A DNA stretch of 35,371 bases from contig NZ_CP053846.1 in NCBI RefSeq assembly GCF_013201975.1, positions 1 through 35,371 on the forward strand, read 5' to 3'. The notes beneath the pieces are model-generated. The model was not told the origin of the DNA. It was given only the letters and a program-made list of their open reading frames with translations, and did not search any database. The position numbers were made by a program, and so were the translations under genes. This DNA is from Campylobacter sp. CCUG 57310 (GTDB taxonomy: Bacteria; Campylobacterota; Campylobacteria; Campylobacterales; Campylobacteraceae). Of the stretch, positions 1 to 6,591 are shown piece by piece (position 1 is the stretch's first letter; each line of letters begins with the position of its first letter).

Positions 1-16
1 CCGCCGTGCTTGCTCT

Positions 17-67
17 GAAACGCTGAAAAGCTGGCAGTGCTGGCGTGTCCTATGCACCCAGCGTTTC
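17..67. repeat. GC-rich terminal hairpin in the left end
   Basis: GAAACGCTG at 17-25 is the exact inverse of CAGCGTTTC at 59-67, giving a 9-bp stem with a GC-rich 33-base loop. The loop contains GCTGG twice (30-34 and 39-43). The mirror copy lies at 35305-35355. Such a structure near a DNA end is compatible with a telomere, but no known telomere sequence is recognised. Confidence 0.6.
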
Positions 68-111
68 GCTAGTCTAAACTTAAACAATTCTAAAGCGTGA
101 GCTAGTCTAAA
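68..111 (+). repeat. Subterminal 11-bp direct repeat
   Basis: GCTAGTCTAAA occurs at 68-78 and again at 101-111, 33 bases apart, just inside the terminal hairpin. A related TAGTCTAAAT occurs outside the repeat at 746-755. The mirror copies lie in the right terminal repeat. This may be a protein-binding site for end processing; that role is inferred. Confidence 0.5.
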
Positions 112-361
112 TGGAGCTTATAGAAGTCTTAAAGTTAAGGTTAGTTTTATATTGCTTAGATAATTCTTAACTTAATATTCATATAAGATAACTATAATAA
201 TAATGTAGTTATAGTATAGTAATAATTTAGTAATCATATATTTAATATTTAATAATTATATATTGAAAACTTAGTAAATATACAATATAGATTTAGTTAT
301 CTTATAGTAATCTTATAAATGTATTTACTGATTTTACCTCTTAAATTTAGCTAGCCGATCT

Positions 362-534
362 AAAATTTGGCAAGCTAAATCAAAATTTAGCAAGAAGTTA
401 CTAATTATATATTTAAGAAATACTAAGAAATAAATAAAATTATACTGTAAATATATTTAAAAGATGATTATAAATAAAACTATAAATATAAGATTAGTAT
501 AAATATAGTAATAATTTAGTATAAATATAGTAAT
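362..534 (+). repeat. Short direct repeats inside the terminal repeat
   Basis: AAAATTTGGCAAG at 362-374 recurs as AAAATTTAGCAAG at 382-394 (period 20). A 19-bp unit starting TTAGTATAAATATAG recurs exactly at 494-512 and 516-534 (period 22). Spacings near two helical turns suggest protein-binding arrays, such as a partition centromere or end-replication site. The mirror copies lie in the right terminal repeat. Confidence 0.5.
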
Positions 535-646
535 GATTATATCATAGTATAAATAAAGTTATCTTTTAGGATAAATATAAATATATTGTGATTTGTTAAA
601 TTTGATTACTTTTAGTAAAAAGTTATTTATTAATTAGTATAAATGT

Positions 647-683
647 ATTTATCTTAAAAGATAAGTTATAGTTTAAGATAAAT
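647..683. promoter_or_regulatory. Inverted repeat upstream of the terminal-repeat promoter
   Basis: ATTTATCTTAAA at 647-658 is the exact inverse of TTTAAGATAAAT at 672-683, and TTATCTT-AA-AAGATAA at 649-664 is a second, overlapping palindrome. They lie just upstream of the TATAAT at 700-705, where a regulator would sit. TTATCTT or its complement also occurs at 185-191, 297-303 and 559-565. The mirror copy is at 34689-34725. Confidence 0.5.
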
Positions 684-699
684 ATAAGTTAATGTATAG

Positions 700-705
700 T
701 ATAAT
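700..705 (+). promoter_or_regulatory. Inward-facing -10 box in the left terminal repeat
   Basis: TATAAT lies 70 bases before the first gene of the rightward operon (start 776). No clear -35 is visible, as is usual for Campylobacterota sigma70 promoters. Because it lies in the terminal repeat, the same promoter is present at the right end facing leftward. Confidence 0.5.
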
Positions 706-775
706 AATCATAGTTGGATTATGTAGTAAGCTATCAACAGTTACATAGTCTAAATTTCAATAAAAAGGTATAGAA

Positions 776-1030
776 ATGAAACACATAGACCAAAAAATAC
801 TAAAGCACATATCAGATGAGCTGAAAACAAGTGCGGAACAAATACTTAAATGTGATTTGGTTTTAGTTCAAAGCAATATTAAGGACGGATTTTTTCCTAT
901 TGCAAGATTTGCGGACAATAAGCCTAGACACACGGAAGATAAAAATTTTATATTGTTTAAAGGCAAAAAATGTTTTAGTAAAAAAATAGGCAAATTTGAA
1001 TACTTACTAGAAATTATTGATTTGAGTTAA
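776..1030 (+). CDS. Hypothetical protein, first gene of the rightward operon
   Basis: An 84-residue soluble protein that I do not recognise. The N-terminal half is helical and charged (about residues 1-25). The rest has alternating hydrophobic and charged stretches that look like a small mixed alpha/beta fold, with single Cys residues at 26 and 66 but no zinc motif. It begins 46 bases inside the left terminal repeat border. AAAAAGG lies at a reasonable distance before the ATG. The next gene follows after two bases, and the operon continues into parA, so a role in partition, replication control or establishment is possible. Expression from the promoter inside the terminal repeat is inferred. 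Confidence 0.6.
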   Translation: MKHIDQKILKHISDELKTSAEQILKCDLVLVQSNIKDGFFPIARFADNKPRHTEDKNFILFKGKKCFSKKIGKFEYLLEIIDLS

Positions 1031-1032
1031 AA

Positions 1033-1320
1033 ATGCAAACATTTACAAATTCAAAGGGTTTTAAAATAATTAAAACTTCAAGACTAGAAATCACGGCAAT
1101 AGGTGGATTTGGTATATGCGACAGTTGCTCTAAGACTTCGTCTGCTGGCTATCTTATTCCAGCATTAGGTAGTTATTGGTATTGTGAAGAGTGCTACCAA
1201 GAATGGTTAAAAACTTGCAAATACTATGAAGAAGATAGAGAATTTGAAACCAACAAATACCTATATTTTTTGAAACTTTTAGATATACAAATGCGGTTTG
1301 CAAAGGATTTTACTAAATGA
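1033..1320 (+). CDS. Small CxxC/CxxC putative zinc-binding protein
   Basis: A 95-residue protein with two Cys pairs, C29-x2-C32 and C51-x2-C54, spaced as in a zinc ribbon. The N-terminal NSKGFK and GGFGICDSC patterns resemble a small zinc-binding family that I recall from conjugative elements and plasmids; its function is unknown to me. The C-terminal part is helical and rich in Tyr and charged residues. Its stop codon overlaps the parA start (ATGA), indicating translational coupling with the partition genes. It could be a DNA-binding or protein-binding adaptor; that is inference from the zinc motif only. Confidence 0.65.
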   Translation: MQTFTNSKGFKIIKTSRLEITAIGGFGICDSCSKTSSAGYLIPALGSYWYCEECYQEWLKTCKYYEEDREFETNKYLYFLKLLDIQMRFAKDFTK

Positions 1321-1994
1321 TAGTAGCTTTTTCACATCCTAAAGGCGGAGTGGGTAAAACCCTGCTCGCCTTTAATTATGCTATTTATAGCTTATACGCA
1401 AATAAAAAAGAGAATAAAGGGCGTGTTATAGTGGTCGATTTAGACGGGCAACACTCTATCACAAATTTTAACAAACTAAGACAATTAAAAACATCTCTTC
1501 CGACATTAGAAATTTTACAGTTTCAAGATGTTAATAAGCTTATTAGCTTCCTGAATAACGCTAACGACAACGATAAAATCATTATTGATACTGGCGGATT
1601 TGATAGCTCAAACAATAGGCTTGCTTTGGCTTTAGCTGATAAAGTTATTACACCGGTTAGCGACAGCCCAGTAGAATTAATGCGCTTATATGATTTTGAT
1701 AAGATTATCAAAGAAATTGCAAGCAATATCAATTCTAGCACTATTAAGGCATATATCGTTTTAAACCGTATTCATAGCAGTTTAAAAAATATAGATTTTA
1801 TCAAAGAGCCGTTTAAAGACAAGAAAGATTTTATATTTTTAGATAGCATAGTAAGAGATAGAGCCAGGATTAAATTTTCAGTTGCAAATGGTATTAGTGT
1901 ATTTGAGGAAGATAAAAATTTAAGAGATGAAAAGGCAATCGGTGAGCTTCTAAGCTTATTTAATGAAATCGACAACATCAAAACAAAAGGATAA
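1317..1994 (+). CDS. parA: ParA-family partition ATPase
   Basis: A 225-residue ATPase with the deviant Walker A motif KGGVGKT at residues 9-15, typical of ParA/MinD/Soj proteins. The Walker A' motif is VVDLDGQ at about 39-45 and the Walker B is IIIDTGG at 88-94. It has no N-terminal DNA-binding extension, so it is of the short ParA type. It overlaps the previous gene by four bases. The next gene, six bases downstream, encodes a ribbon-helix-helix protein, the usual partner in type Ib par loci. It would segregate the replicon at cell division. A parS site is not obvious but could lie among the repeats in the adjacent terminal repeat. Confidence 0.9.
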   Translation: MIVAFSHPKGGVGKTLLAFNYAIYSLYANKKENKGRVIVVDLDGQHSITNFNKLRQLKTSLPTLEILQFQDVNKLISFLNNANDNDKIIIDTGGFDSSNNRLALALADKVITPVSDSPVELMRLYDFDKIIKEIASNINSSTIKAYIVLNRIHSSLKNIDFIKEPFKDKKDFIFLDSIVRDRARIKFSVANGISVFEEDKNLRDEKAIGELLSLFNEIDNIKTKG

Positions 1995-1998
1995 AAAA

Positions 1999-2271
1999 AT
2001 GGGTAAGAAATTAAATGCAGATGATTTATCAGCTATTATGGATAATAGCGAAATGAAAGAAAATTTTAGCACTCCAGCTAACGAAATTCAACAAAGCAAT
2101 AGCAATATTGAGGTTGTAAGAAGGTCAAGAAATAGAGTTCAATATAGGAATTTTAGTGTTAGCCTTGAAATTAACGACTATAACAAATTCCAGCAATACT
2201 TAATCGATAATGATATTAGATCGGGTTCAGCCCTAGTAAGAGATTTGTTAAAAGACGGGGGCATACTATGA
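1999..2271 (+). CDS. Ribbon-helix-helix protein, likely ParB/ParG-type partner
   Basis: I place the start at the ATG at 1999, giving 90 residues, because AAAAGGAT stands 6-7 bases in front of it. A longer reading from 1963 would overlap parA and has no such site. The N-terminal half is charged and probably flexible. The C-terminal 45 residues (FSVSLEINDYNKFQQYLIDN, then a second helix with SALVRDLL) fit a ribbon-helix-helix DNA-binding fold: one beta strand followed by two helices. With the adjacent ParA it would form a type Ib partition pair and probably repress its own promoter. It is also a candidate regulator for the repeated operators elsewhere in this element. Confidence 0.65.
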   Translation: MGKKLNADDLSAIMDNSEMKENFSTPANEIQQSNSNIEVVRRSRNRVQYRNFSVSLEINDYNKFQQYLIDNDIRSGSALVRDLLKDGGIL

Positions 2272-2855
2272 GTAGTAAGTTCTTTAATGAAGTAGAGTTA
2301 AAATTTTTAATAAATGATTTACTTAGCAACCCTATTTCAATACACGAAGCAGGCAACTATCATATAGCTAAATTTTTACAATTTTTTACTAAAAAAGATT
2401 ATGAAATAATCCTATTTAAACAGCAGGTAAGGAAAGAGCTAGAGCATTATTTTAATTATATGATTTTCTTATCAAGTGCAGAACATCACGAAGAAACGTC
2501 AAGAAAGAATTTAGACATCAATCAAAAAATGCAAGTGATAGTAGAAGAATATGTAAAACAAGGCAAAATCAGCCAAGAATTAGCTGATTTTTTACTATTA
2601 AAAAACCCTCGTTTAGAACCTAGATTTTCCAAATTTAAAATATCTAAACACAAAGAAAACCATTATTTTAATTGTGCTAGTTGTAGGGGTATTATATACT
2701 GCTATACCAACAGATTTGATAGCGAATTATGTAAGCAATTCATAGACTTTTACTTTCTAAAAGCTCAAGAGCATTTAGATCAAGTTAAAAGTTGTGAAGC
2801 CGGTAAAACTATCATAGAAGATAACCAAGTTTTAAAAAACCTCGCTAAGTATTAG
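2268..2855 (+). CDS. Hypothetical protein with four Cys in its C-terminal half
   Basis: A 195-residue protein that I do not recognise. It is predicted soluble and mostly helical. Cys residues at 136, 139, 145 and 155 (a CxxC followed by two more) could bind a metal, although the spacing is not that of a standard zinc finger. It starts on an ATGA overlap with the RHH gene, so it is translationally coupled to the partition pair. A role in plasmid maintenance is a guess from context alone. Confidence 0.65.
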   Translation: MSSKFFNEVELKFLINDLLSNPISIHEAGNYHIAKFLQFFTKKDYEIILFKQQVRKELEHYFNYMIFLSSAEHHEETSRKNLDINQKMQVIVEEYVKQGKISQELADFLLLKNPRLEPRFSKFKISKHKENHYFNCASCRGIIYCYTNRFDSELCKQFIDFYFLKAQEHLDQVKSCEAGKTIIEDNQVLKNLAKY

Positions 2856-2864
2856 GCGCACAAA

Positions 2865-3191
2865 ATGAGGAAGACGATAAGATTATGGCTTTTACTGGTA
2901 TTAGCTATTTCTTTTAGTGCATACTTTTTTTATCAAACATCTAAACCGTATCGTATAACAAGCGATAACGAGATAATAATAAGACCCTTAGAGCAACAAC
3001 AACGCTATTGCTTTAAGCTGGCAAGCGATCAGCAAATAAAAGATATTGAAAGCGGTAAATTAAATATGCTACCTTGCGTTGCAATGTCCGAAAAAAGCTT
3101 TTATTCTTTTAAGGCAAAGCTTGACAAATATTTTGAAAACGAAAAAAATATTACAGTTAAAGAAATGGATAGGCTTTTTTCGAGTAATTAA
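2865..3191 (+). CDS. Small membrane-anchored hypothetical protein
   Basis: A 108-residue protein with one N-terminal membrane segment (about residues 7-23) preceded by basic residues, so the rest should be periplasmic or the segment a signal anchor. The remainder is polar, with Cys at 49 and 71 that could form a disulphide. It is the last gene of the rightward operon and is followed by a hairpin at 3193-3223. Function unknown; a surface or entry-exclusion role would be a guess. Confidence 0.55.
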   Translation: MRKTIRLWLLLVLAISFSAYFFYQTSKPYRITSDNEIIIRPLEQQQRYCFKLASDQQIKDIESGKLNMLPCVAMSEKSFYSFKAKLDKYFENEKNITVKEMDRLFSSN

Positions 3192-3192
3192 T

Positions 3193-3223
3193 TTTAAGAG
3201 ATAGGTTTTGCCTATCTCTTAAA
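3193..3223. terminator. Bidirectional terminator-like hairpin between convergent operons
   Basis: TTTAAGAGATAGG (3193-3205) and CCTATCTCTTAAA (3211-3223) form a perfect 13-bp stem with a TTTTG loop. It lies exactly between the end of the rightward operon (3191) and the end of the leftward block (3227). The stem base is A/T-rich in both directions, but neither side has a long T run. Confidence 0.7.
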
Positions 3224-3226
3224 TTC

Positions 3227-5050
3227 TTATTGTCTTTGCTGTCTTTGAGTGTTTTTAGTAGTATTTTCTTCTTGATTTTCTTGCTGTAAATTTGGCTTAT
3301 CTTCTAGGCTAATTTGATTAAATTCTTCTGACGCTTTCTGCGCTTCTTCCATATCTTTTTTAAAATTCGATAGTGCATTATCATACATACTGCCTAAAAC
3401 CGCCTTTTGCGCCTCGCTTAATCCCTGCTCGTCTTTCATCTCTAAATCATATTTAGCCCTTATCTCTTCTATACTATATGGCTTATCTTCAAAATCGACT
3501 TTTAAATCCATATTAATTTCTCTTTTGGTTAGCTCTTCGATTTTAAACACGTCATCTTTTGTAAAATCAACTTGATACAATTCTTTAACTATTCCGCTCA
3601 TGGTTTCAGCATTTGCACTGCCATAGCCAGTATAAAAATCTCTTAAAAAGGCAACTGCCAGCAACTCTTTATTATCTGCTAGTTCCCTATCCCAAACAGC
3701 CTCTTGGCAATTTAAAATGATTTGATTAAATTTCTTATTTTCATCTGTTTTTATAGTGGTTTGCGTATTCTCCTTATGAATTTTATTCATCAGCTCTTCA
3801 ACATTTACTTTATCGTTAAACGTTCTTACGGCTTTTAAAACGTCCGCAAATACATCTTTTAGCTTGTTATTTGGATCAGCTTGCAAATAACCTAAAAGAT
3901 ATTTTGCGCTCGATGTTTCTAATTTGAATTGATTAGATGTAATAAACGCAAAGCTTTCCGCCTCGCACTCTCTCCTTGTCTTATTAAAGACTTTTCTATC
4001 GAAATAATCTTGTGTATGTAAAATTCTATGCCCTACTTCGTGTAAAAGCGTAGCTAACTGGTTATTTATATCCATATTGCTATCTATGTGTATTTCGCTC
4101 TTGCCGTTTTTGGTAGTAAAATAACCGCTCATATCCTGCTGAATAGGTCTAAAGTTAATATCTACTTTTAGTTTATCGCTAAATACCTTTGCTATCTCTA
4201 TTAAATCATCTTTTGTATAACGCTCATTTGCCAGCTCTACACCGTCTATTTTCTTTATAATTCCGCTCTCGTAAGCGTCTGTTTGGTTTGCGTCATAGAC
4301 TTTGCCAGTTAGCCAGTAGCTAGTATGCGTCATTTGATTACCGTCTTTGTCTAGCTTCGGTATCTTCTCGCCGTTTTCATCAAGCTTATAAACATAGTTT
4401 TTAATTCCTTGCTCAACAACAGCTTGCATTTCGTAGGCTTTTTCGATATGTGGCACAAAAATTTTAATAGGCTTGTCTTTTATAGATACGCCCAATTCTT
4501 TCCAGTCTTTTTCGGATTTTACAAATCCGCTAAGTTCTATCCCTCTTTTTTGCATTTGAGCTTGGATTAGCATAACGTTATTAATCGAATAGCGGTATAA
4601 ATCCTTAAATTGCGCTACGTATTCTTGATACTCTTTTAAAGCCTCTTTTGCTGTTTCAGGATTTTTAAGCCTATCCTCTAAGTCCTGAAAAAGATTGATA
4701 GCGTTTTCTTTAATGCTTTCTTGCTCCTCCCTCCAGTTCTTTTTCCAGTCGTCTTTTTTGTGCTGTTCGCTCTCATATACGCTTAATTCGCTCTCTTTCA
4801 TTGCTGGCAACTTAAATCTTCTACTTGCTTGATACATATAGCCTGCAATATTGTTAGCCTCTTGCCCTTTTAATAGACTATCTTTAAATTGCTCTTGCAC
4901 CTTTTCGCTTTGTGTGGCTACAAAATCGAAAATTTGCTTTAGTGTAACAACTTCTTTGTTTCCGTCTTTCCTTGTAAAAGTAAAGGTATTGTTCGGGTTT
5001 AGTTCGTTCTTGACCGCAAAATCATCTAGCCAGTCTTTAAAGCTTGCCAT
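3227..5050 (-). CDS. ArdC-like antirestriction/zinc metallopeptidase protein
   Basis: A 607-residue protein. Residues about 110-250 resemble the ArdC/LtrC-type N-terminal ssDNA-binding region (helical, then KDWKELG and a substrate-like beta region with YWLTGKVYD). A zinc-peptidase core follows, with HEVGH at 337-341 and ECEAES at 361-366 supplying the third ligand. The C-terminal 200 residues are an extra helical region; classical ArdC is about half this length. ArdC protects incoming plasmid DNA from restriction, and the pSa protein was reported to travel with the transferred strand. Here the C-terminus ends TQRQQRQ, a basic tail compatible with T4SS export. AAGGAG stands at the right distance before the ATG. 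The gene has its own operator-promoter (5080-5118). Confidence 0.75.
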   Translation of the reverse strand: MASFKDWLDDFAVKNELNPNNTFTFTRKDGNKEVVTLKQIFDFVATQSEKVQEQFKDSLLKGQEANNIAGYMYQASRRFKLPAMKESELSVYESEQHKKDDWKKNWREEQESIKENAINLFQDLEDRLKNPETAKEALKEYQEYVAQFKDLYRYSINNVMLIQAQMQKRGIELSGFVKSEKDWKELGVSIKDKPIKIFVPHIEKAYEMQAVVEQGIKNYVYKLDENGEKIPKLDKDGNQMTHTSYWLTGKVYDANQTDAYESGIIKKIDGVELANERYTKDDLIEIAKVFSDKLKVDINFRPIQQDMSGYFTTKNGKSEIHIDSNMDINNQLATLLHEVGHRILHTQDYFDRKVFNKTRRECEAESFAFITSNQFKLETSSAKYLLGYLQADPNNKLKDVFADVLKAVRTFNDKVNVEELMNKIHKENTQTTIKTDENKKFNQIILNCQEAVWDRELADNKELLAVAFLRDFYTGYGSANAETMSGIVKELYQVDFTKDDVFKIEELTKREINMDLKVDFEDKPYSIEEIRAKYDLEMKDEQGLSEAQKAVLGSMYDNALSNFKKDMEEAQKASEEFNQISLEDKPNLQQENQEENTTKNTQRQQRQ

Positions 5051-5079
5051 TTGAAAACTCCTTAGAAAAATTTTAAAAT

Positions 5080-5085
5080 ATTATA
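5080..5085 (-). promoter_or_regulatory. -10 box of the ardC-like gene
   Basis: On the minus strand TATAAT is preceded by a T-rich stretch ending TTTTTTGA, typical of Campylobacterota sigma70 promoters. It starts three bases downstream of the operator arm CATAACTTTTT and about 30 bases before the ardC-like start codon. Confidence 0.65.
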
Positions 5086-5088
5086 TCA

Positions 5089-5118
5089 AAAAAGTTATGT
5101 AAATCCGCATAACTTTTT
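5089..5118. promoter_or_regulatory. Operator palindrome copy 1 (ardC-like promoter)
   Basis: AAAAAGTTATG (5089-5099) and CATAACTTTTT (5108-5118) are exact inverted arms around an 8-base spacer. The site abuts the -10 box and covers the -35 region, so a bound protein would block RNA polymerase. The identical arms, spacer length and distance to the -10 recur at 33094-33123. Confidence 0.75.
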
Positions 5119-5165
5119 AAATTAAATAGTTAAAATATGATTAAGTTTTTTTAAGATTTGAGTTA

Positions 5166-5174
5166 GGGGGGGGG
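5166..5174 (+). repeat. Poly-G tract, nine G
   Basis: Nine consecutive G lie in the gap between the stop of the 84-residue gene (5189) and the ardC-like promoter. In Campylobacter, G runs of about eight or more often vary in length by slipped-strand mispairing. Here the run is intergenic, so any effect would be on transcription or mRNA rather than reading frame. Confidence 0.6.
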
Positions 5175-5188
5175 AGTAAATTACGGTA

Positions 5189-5443
5189 TTATTTTTTCCA
5201 AGCTCTTAAATCGGTTACTTCTATTCTAAATAGCGGTTTTGTATTATTGTCATCTTCTGCTAAGATTTCTAAAACGGCACTTTCGCCTAACGCATTTTCT
5301 CTATTTAGGATATGCAAAGCCACTAGCTCACAAGCTTTCAAGGTTATATCTTTTTTATCTAACCATTGATTGCCTTTTTTGTTTAATTCGCCAATATAGA
5401 TATTATTTGTTATCGGAGATAAGCCTATTTCATAGTTCTTCAT
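5189..5443 (-). CDS. Small conserved-looking hypothetical protein
   Basis: An 84-residue soluble protein. The N-terminus (IGLSPITNNIYIGELNKKG, then KDITLKACELVALHIL) resembles a family of small phage and plasmid proteins with an N-terminal beta hairpin that I have seen only as uncharacterised. It begins on an ATGA overlap with the upstream putative DNA-binding gene, so the two are translationally coupled. The stop is followed after 14 bases by the poly-G tract. Function unknown. Confidence 0.6.
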   Translation of the reverse strand: MKNYEIGLSPITNNIYIGELNKKGNQWLDKKDITLKACELVALHILNRENALGESAVLEILAEDDNNTKPLFRIEVTDLRAWKK

Positions 5444-5664
5444 TTCTTGCCTTTTTCTATTAGCATTTTCTTTAAAATTTCTATCTCCAGCTTTTGCTCC
5501 CTGATAGTTTCTAAAAGCGATAAAGTCTTTTCATACCACAAAGGCAAGGTATCTTCATAAGTATAGCCGTTTAAAACGTTATTCTTTTTGCCTACCAAAC
5601 TACAAAATTCAACCTGCGTCATCTTTAAATCTTTTAACTTTTCTACAAAATCCGCTTTTGTCAT
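5440..5664 (-). CDS. Small putative helix-turn-helix protein with coiled-coil tail
   Basis: A 74-residue protein. Residues 1-35 (FVEKLKDLKMTQVEFCSLVG, followed by a short turn and NGY) fit the first helices of an XRE/Cro-type HTH, with MTQVEF as the usual start of the recognition unit. Residues 45-72 are a Leu/Ile-rich amphipathic helix that could dimerise it. It overlaps both neighbours by ATGA junctions. It is a candidate for the regulator that binds the repeated operator before the ardC-like and ATPase genes; this is inferred. Alternatively it is a structural small protein. Confidence 0.55.
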   Translation of the reverse strand: MTKADFVEKLKDLKMTQVEFCSLVGKKNNVLNGYTYEDTLPLWYEKTLSLLETIREQKLEIEILKKMLIEKGKK

Positions 5665-5945
5665 AACTTATTAATCGCTTCCAAATAAAATAAAATTTCT
5701 CTCTTTTGTTCTGCTTCTTGCATATATGCTTTTAAAAGCTTCTCCAGCTCTTCATTTTGCCTTTTAATATCTTCTATGTTCTTATTGATACTAGGAATAA
5801 GGCTACCCTTAATTTCGCTCGTAGCGCTGTTTATAGTGCTTATAATGTGCGTCTTTGAATTTGTAAAGCCTGATAATATATCTCCAGCACAAATACAACC
5901 AAAAGCTAAACTGGCAAATGCTATAAATAAAACTATCTTCTTCAT
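5661..5945 (-). CDS. Secreted small coiled-coil protein (paralogue set, member 1)
   Basis: A 94-residue protein with an N-terminal signal peptide (residues 1-20, MKKIVLFIAFASLAFG) and a downstream amphipathic helix from about 45 to 92. Two Cys follow the hydrophobic core (17 and 19), but the sequence before them is not a canonical lipobox. The C-terminus ILFYLEAINKL matches those of its two neighbours in pattern (hydrophobic-E-x-I-x-K-L). Start and stop overlap the neighbours by ATGA. It would act in the periplasm. T4SS accessory or surface-exclusion roles are guesses. Confidence 0.6.
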   Translation of the reverse strand: MKKIVLFIAFASLAFGCICAGDILSGFTNSKTHIISTINSATSEIKGSLIPSINKNIEDIKRQNEELEKLLKAYMQEAEQKREILFYLEAINKL

Positions 5946-6259
5946 TTTGTAGCCTGATTATCTATAAGTTTTTTTAGTATCTCGACACTAAAATTTATAT
6001 TCTGCTTCTCTTCGCTCTCGCTCTTTAAAAGCTCTCTGTGATTTGTTAAAAGCTTCTTTTTAAGCTCTTCGTTCTTAACCAGCTCTTCGATTTGCGTATT
6101 GATGATCCGCTCATAATTTCTTATTACTTCGTTGTTAAATTGCTTTACTCTGTTATTATACTCTGAAAAAGCTTGATTTATTCCGTCTTCTCCGCTACTG
6201 CTCCATACTCCAGCAAGGCTTAAATTTAAAGCTATTAAGCAAATGGCAATAACTCTCAT
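5942..6259 (-). CDS. Secreted small coiled-coil protein (paralogue set, member 2)
   Basis: A 105-residue protein with a signal peptide (about residues 1-16, ending LSLAG), then WSSSGEDGIN and a long charged helix with heptad-like Leu/Ile. The end, NFSVEILKKLID, resembles the ends of the two neighbouring small secreted proteins. It overlaps the next gene by ATGA, and its start overlaps the previous stop (TAATG). Three such genes in a row suggest duplication and divergence. Function unknown; periplasmic. Confidence 0.6.
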   Translation of the reverse strand: MRVIAICLIALNLSLAGVWSSSGEDGINQAFSEYNNRVKQFNNEVIRNYERIINTQIEELVKNEELKKKLLTNHRELLKSESEEKQNINFSVEILKKLIDNQATK

Positions 6260-6591
6260 TAAAAGCCCCTTTCTGCGCTTTTTGTATTGATTATATCTTG
6301 TAGCTTATTGATTACTTCCTGATTAAAAACTATCTCTTTTTCTATCACTGCTTGCAACTGTAAAATTTTCTGATTTTGTATTAAAATATCCCTATTTTGC
6401 ACTTCTAAAACTTGGTGTGCGTAATGCACTTTCTTAATGATTTCGGCTATCTTCTGCGCTGTTTGCTGGTCTAGCTGATTAAAGTATAAAATGCTTTGCT
6501 GTCCTAAGCTCTGCGCCAACCCCTCATCTCTACAACCTCCACAACCAAAAGCATAAACAGCCCCTAAAATAAGCAAAAATGCCTTTTTCAT
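6259..6591 (-). CDS. Secreted small coiled-coil protein (paralogue set, member 3)
   Basis: A 110-residue protein with a signal peptide followed by a Cys/Gly cluster (FGCGGC, about residues 15-20). A Gln-rich coiled coil runs from about 35 to 105 and ends IVFNQEVINKLQDI, the same pattern as its two downstream neighbours. The mature N-terminus could be a lipoprotein Cys, but the residue at -3 is Ala rather than Leu. Starts on an ATGA overlap. A TraT/TrbK-like exclusion role is possible by position only. Confidence 0.6.
   Translation of the reverse strand: MKKAFLLILGAVYAFGCGGCRDEGLAQSLGQQSILYFNQLDQQTAQKIAEIIKKVHYAHQVLEVQNRDILIQNQKILQLQAVIEKEIVFNQEVINKLQDIINTKSAERGF

Larger units (their letters stand above)
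1..730 (+). repeat. Left terminal inverted repeat (730 bp)
   Basis: The sequence is the reverse complement of the last 730 bases of the window. Position i pairs with position 35372-i, and the match stops at the same mirror coordinate on both sides (730 pairs with 34642; 731 and 34641 do not pair). I compared several internal blocks, and all were identical with no length drift. The outer 70 bases are about 60 % GC; beyond about 120 the repeat is very AT-rich and full of short repeats. It contains no plausible gene. It carries an inward-facing TATAAT at 700-705. Likely roles are telomere, end-replication signal and possibly centromere; these roles are inferred. Confidence 0.95.

Noticed and set aside
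1963-1998. Longer start for the ribbon-helix-helix protein
   Set aside because: It would overlap parA by 32 bases without a ribosome binding site, whereas the ATG at 1999 has AAAAGGAT at the right distance.
3193-3223. Riboswitch or tRNA-like structure
   Set aside because: It is a single simple hairpin between convergent genes, without the branching or conserved bases of an RNA gene. No tRNA or rRNA was recognised anywhere in the window.
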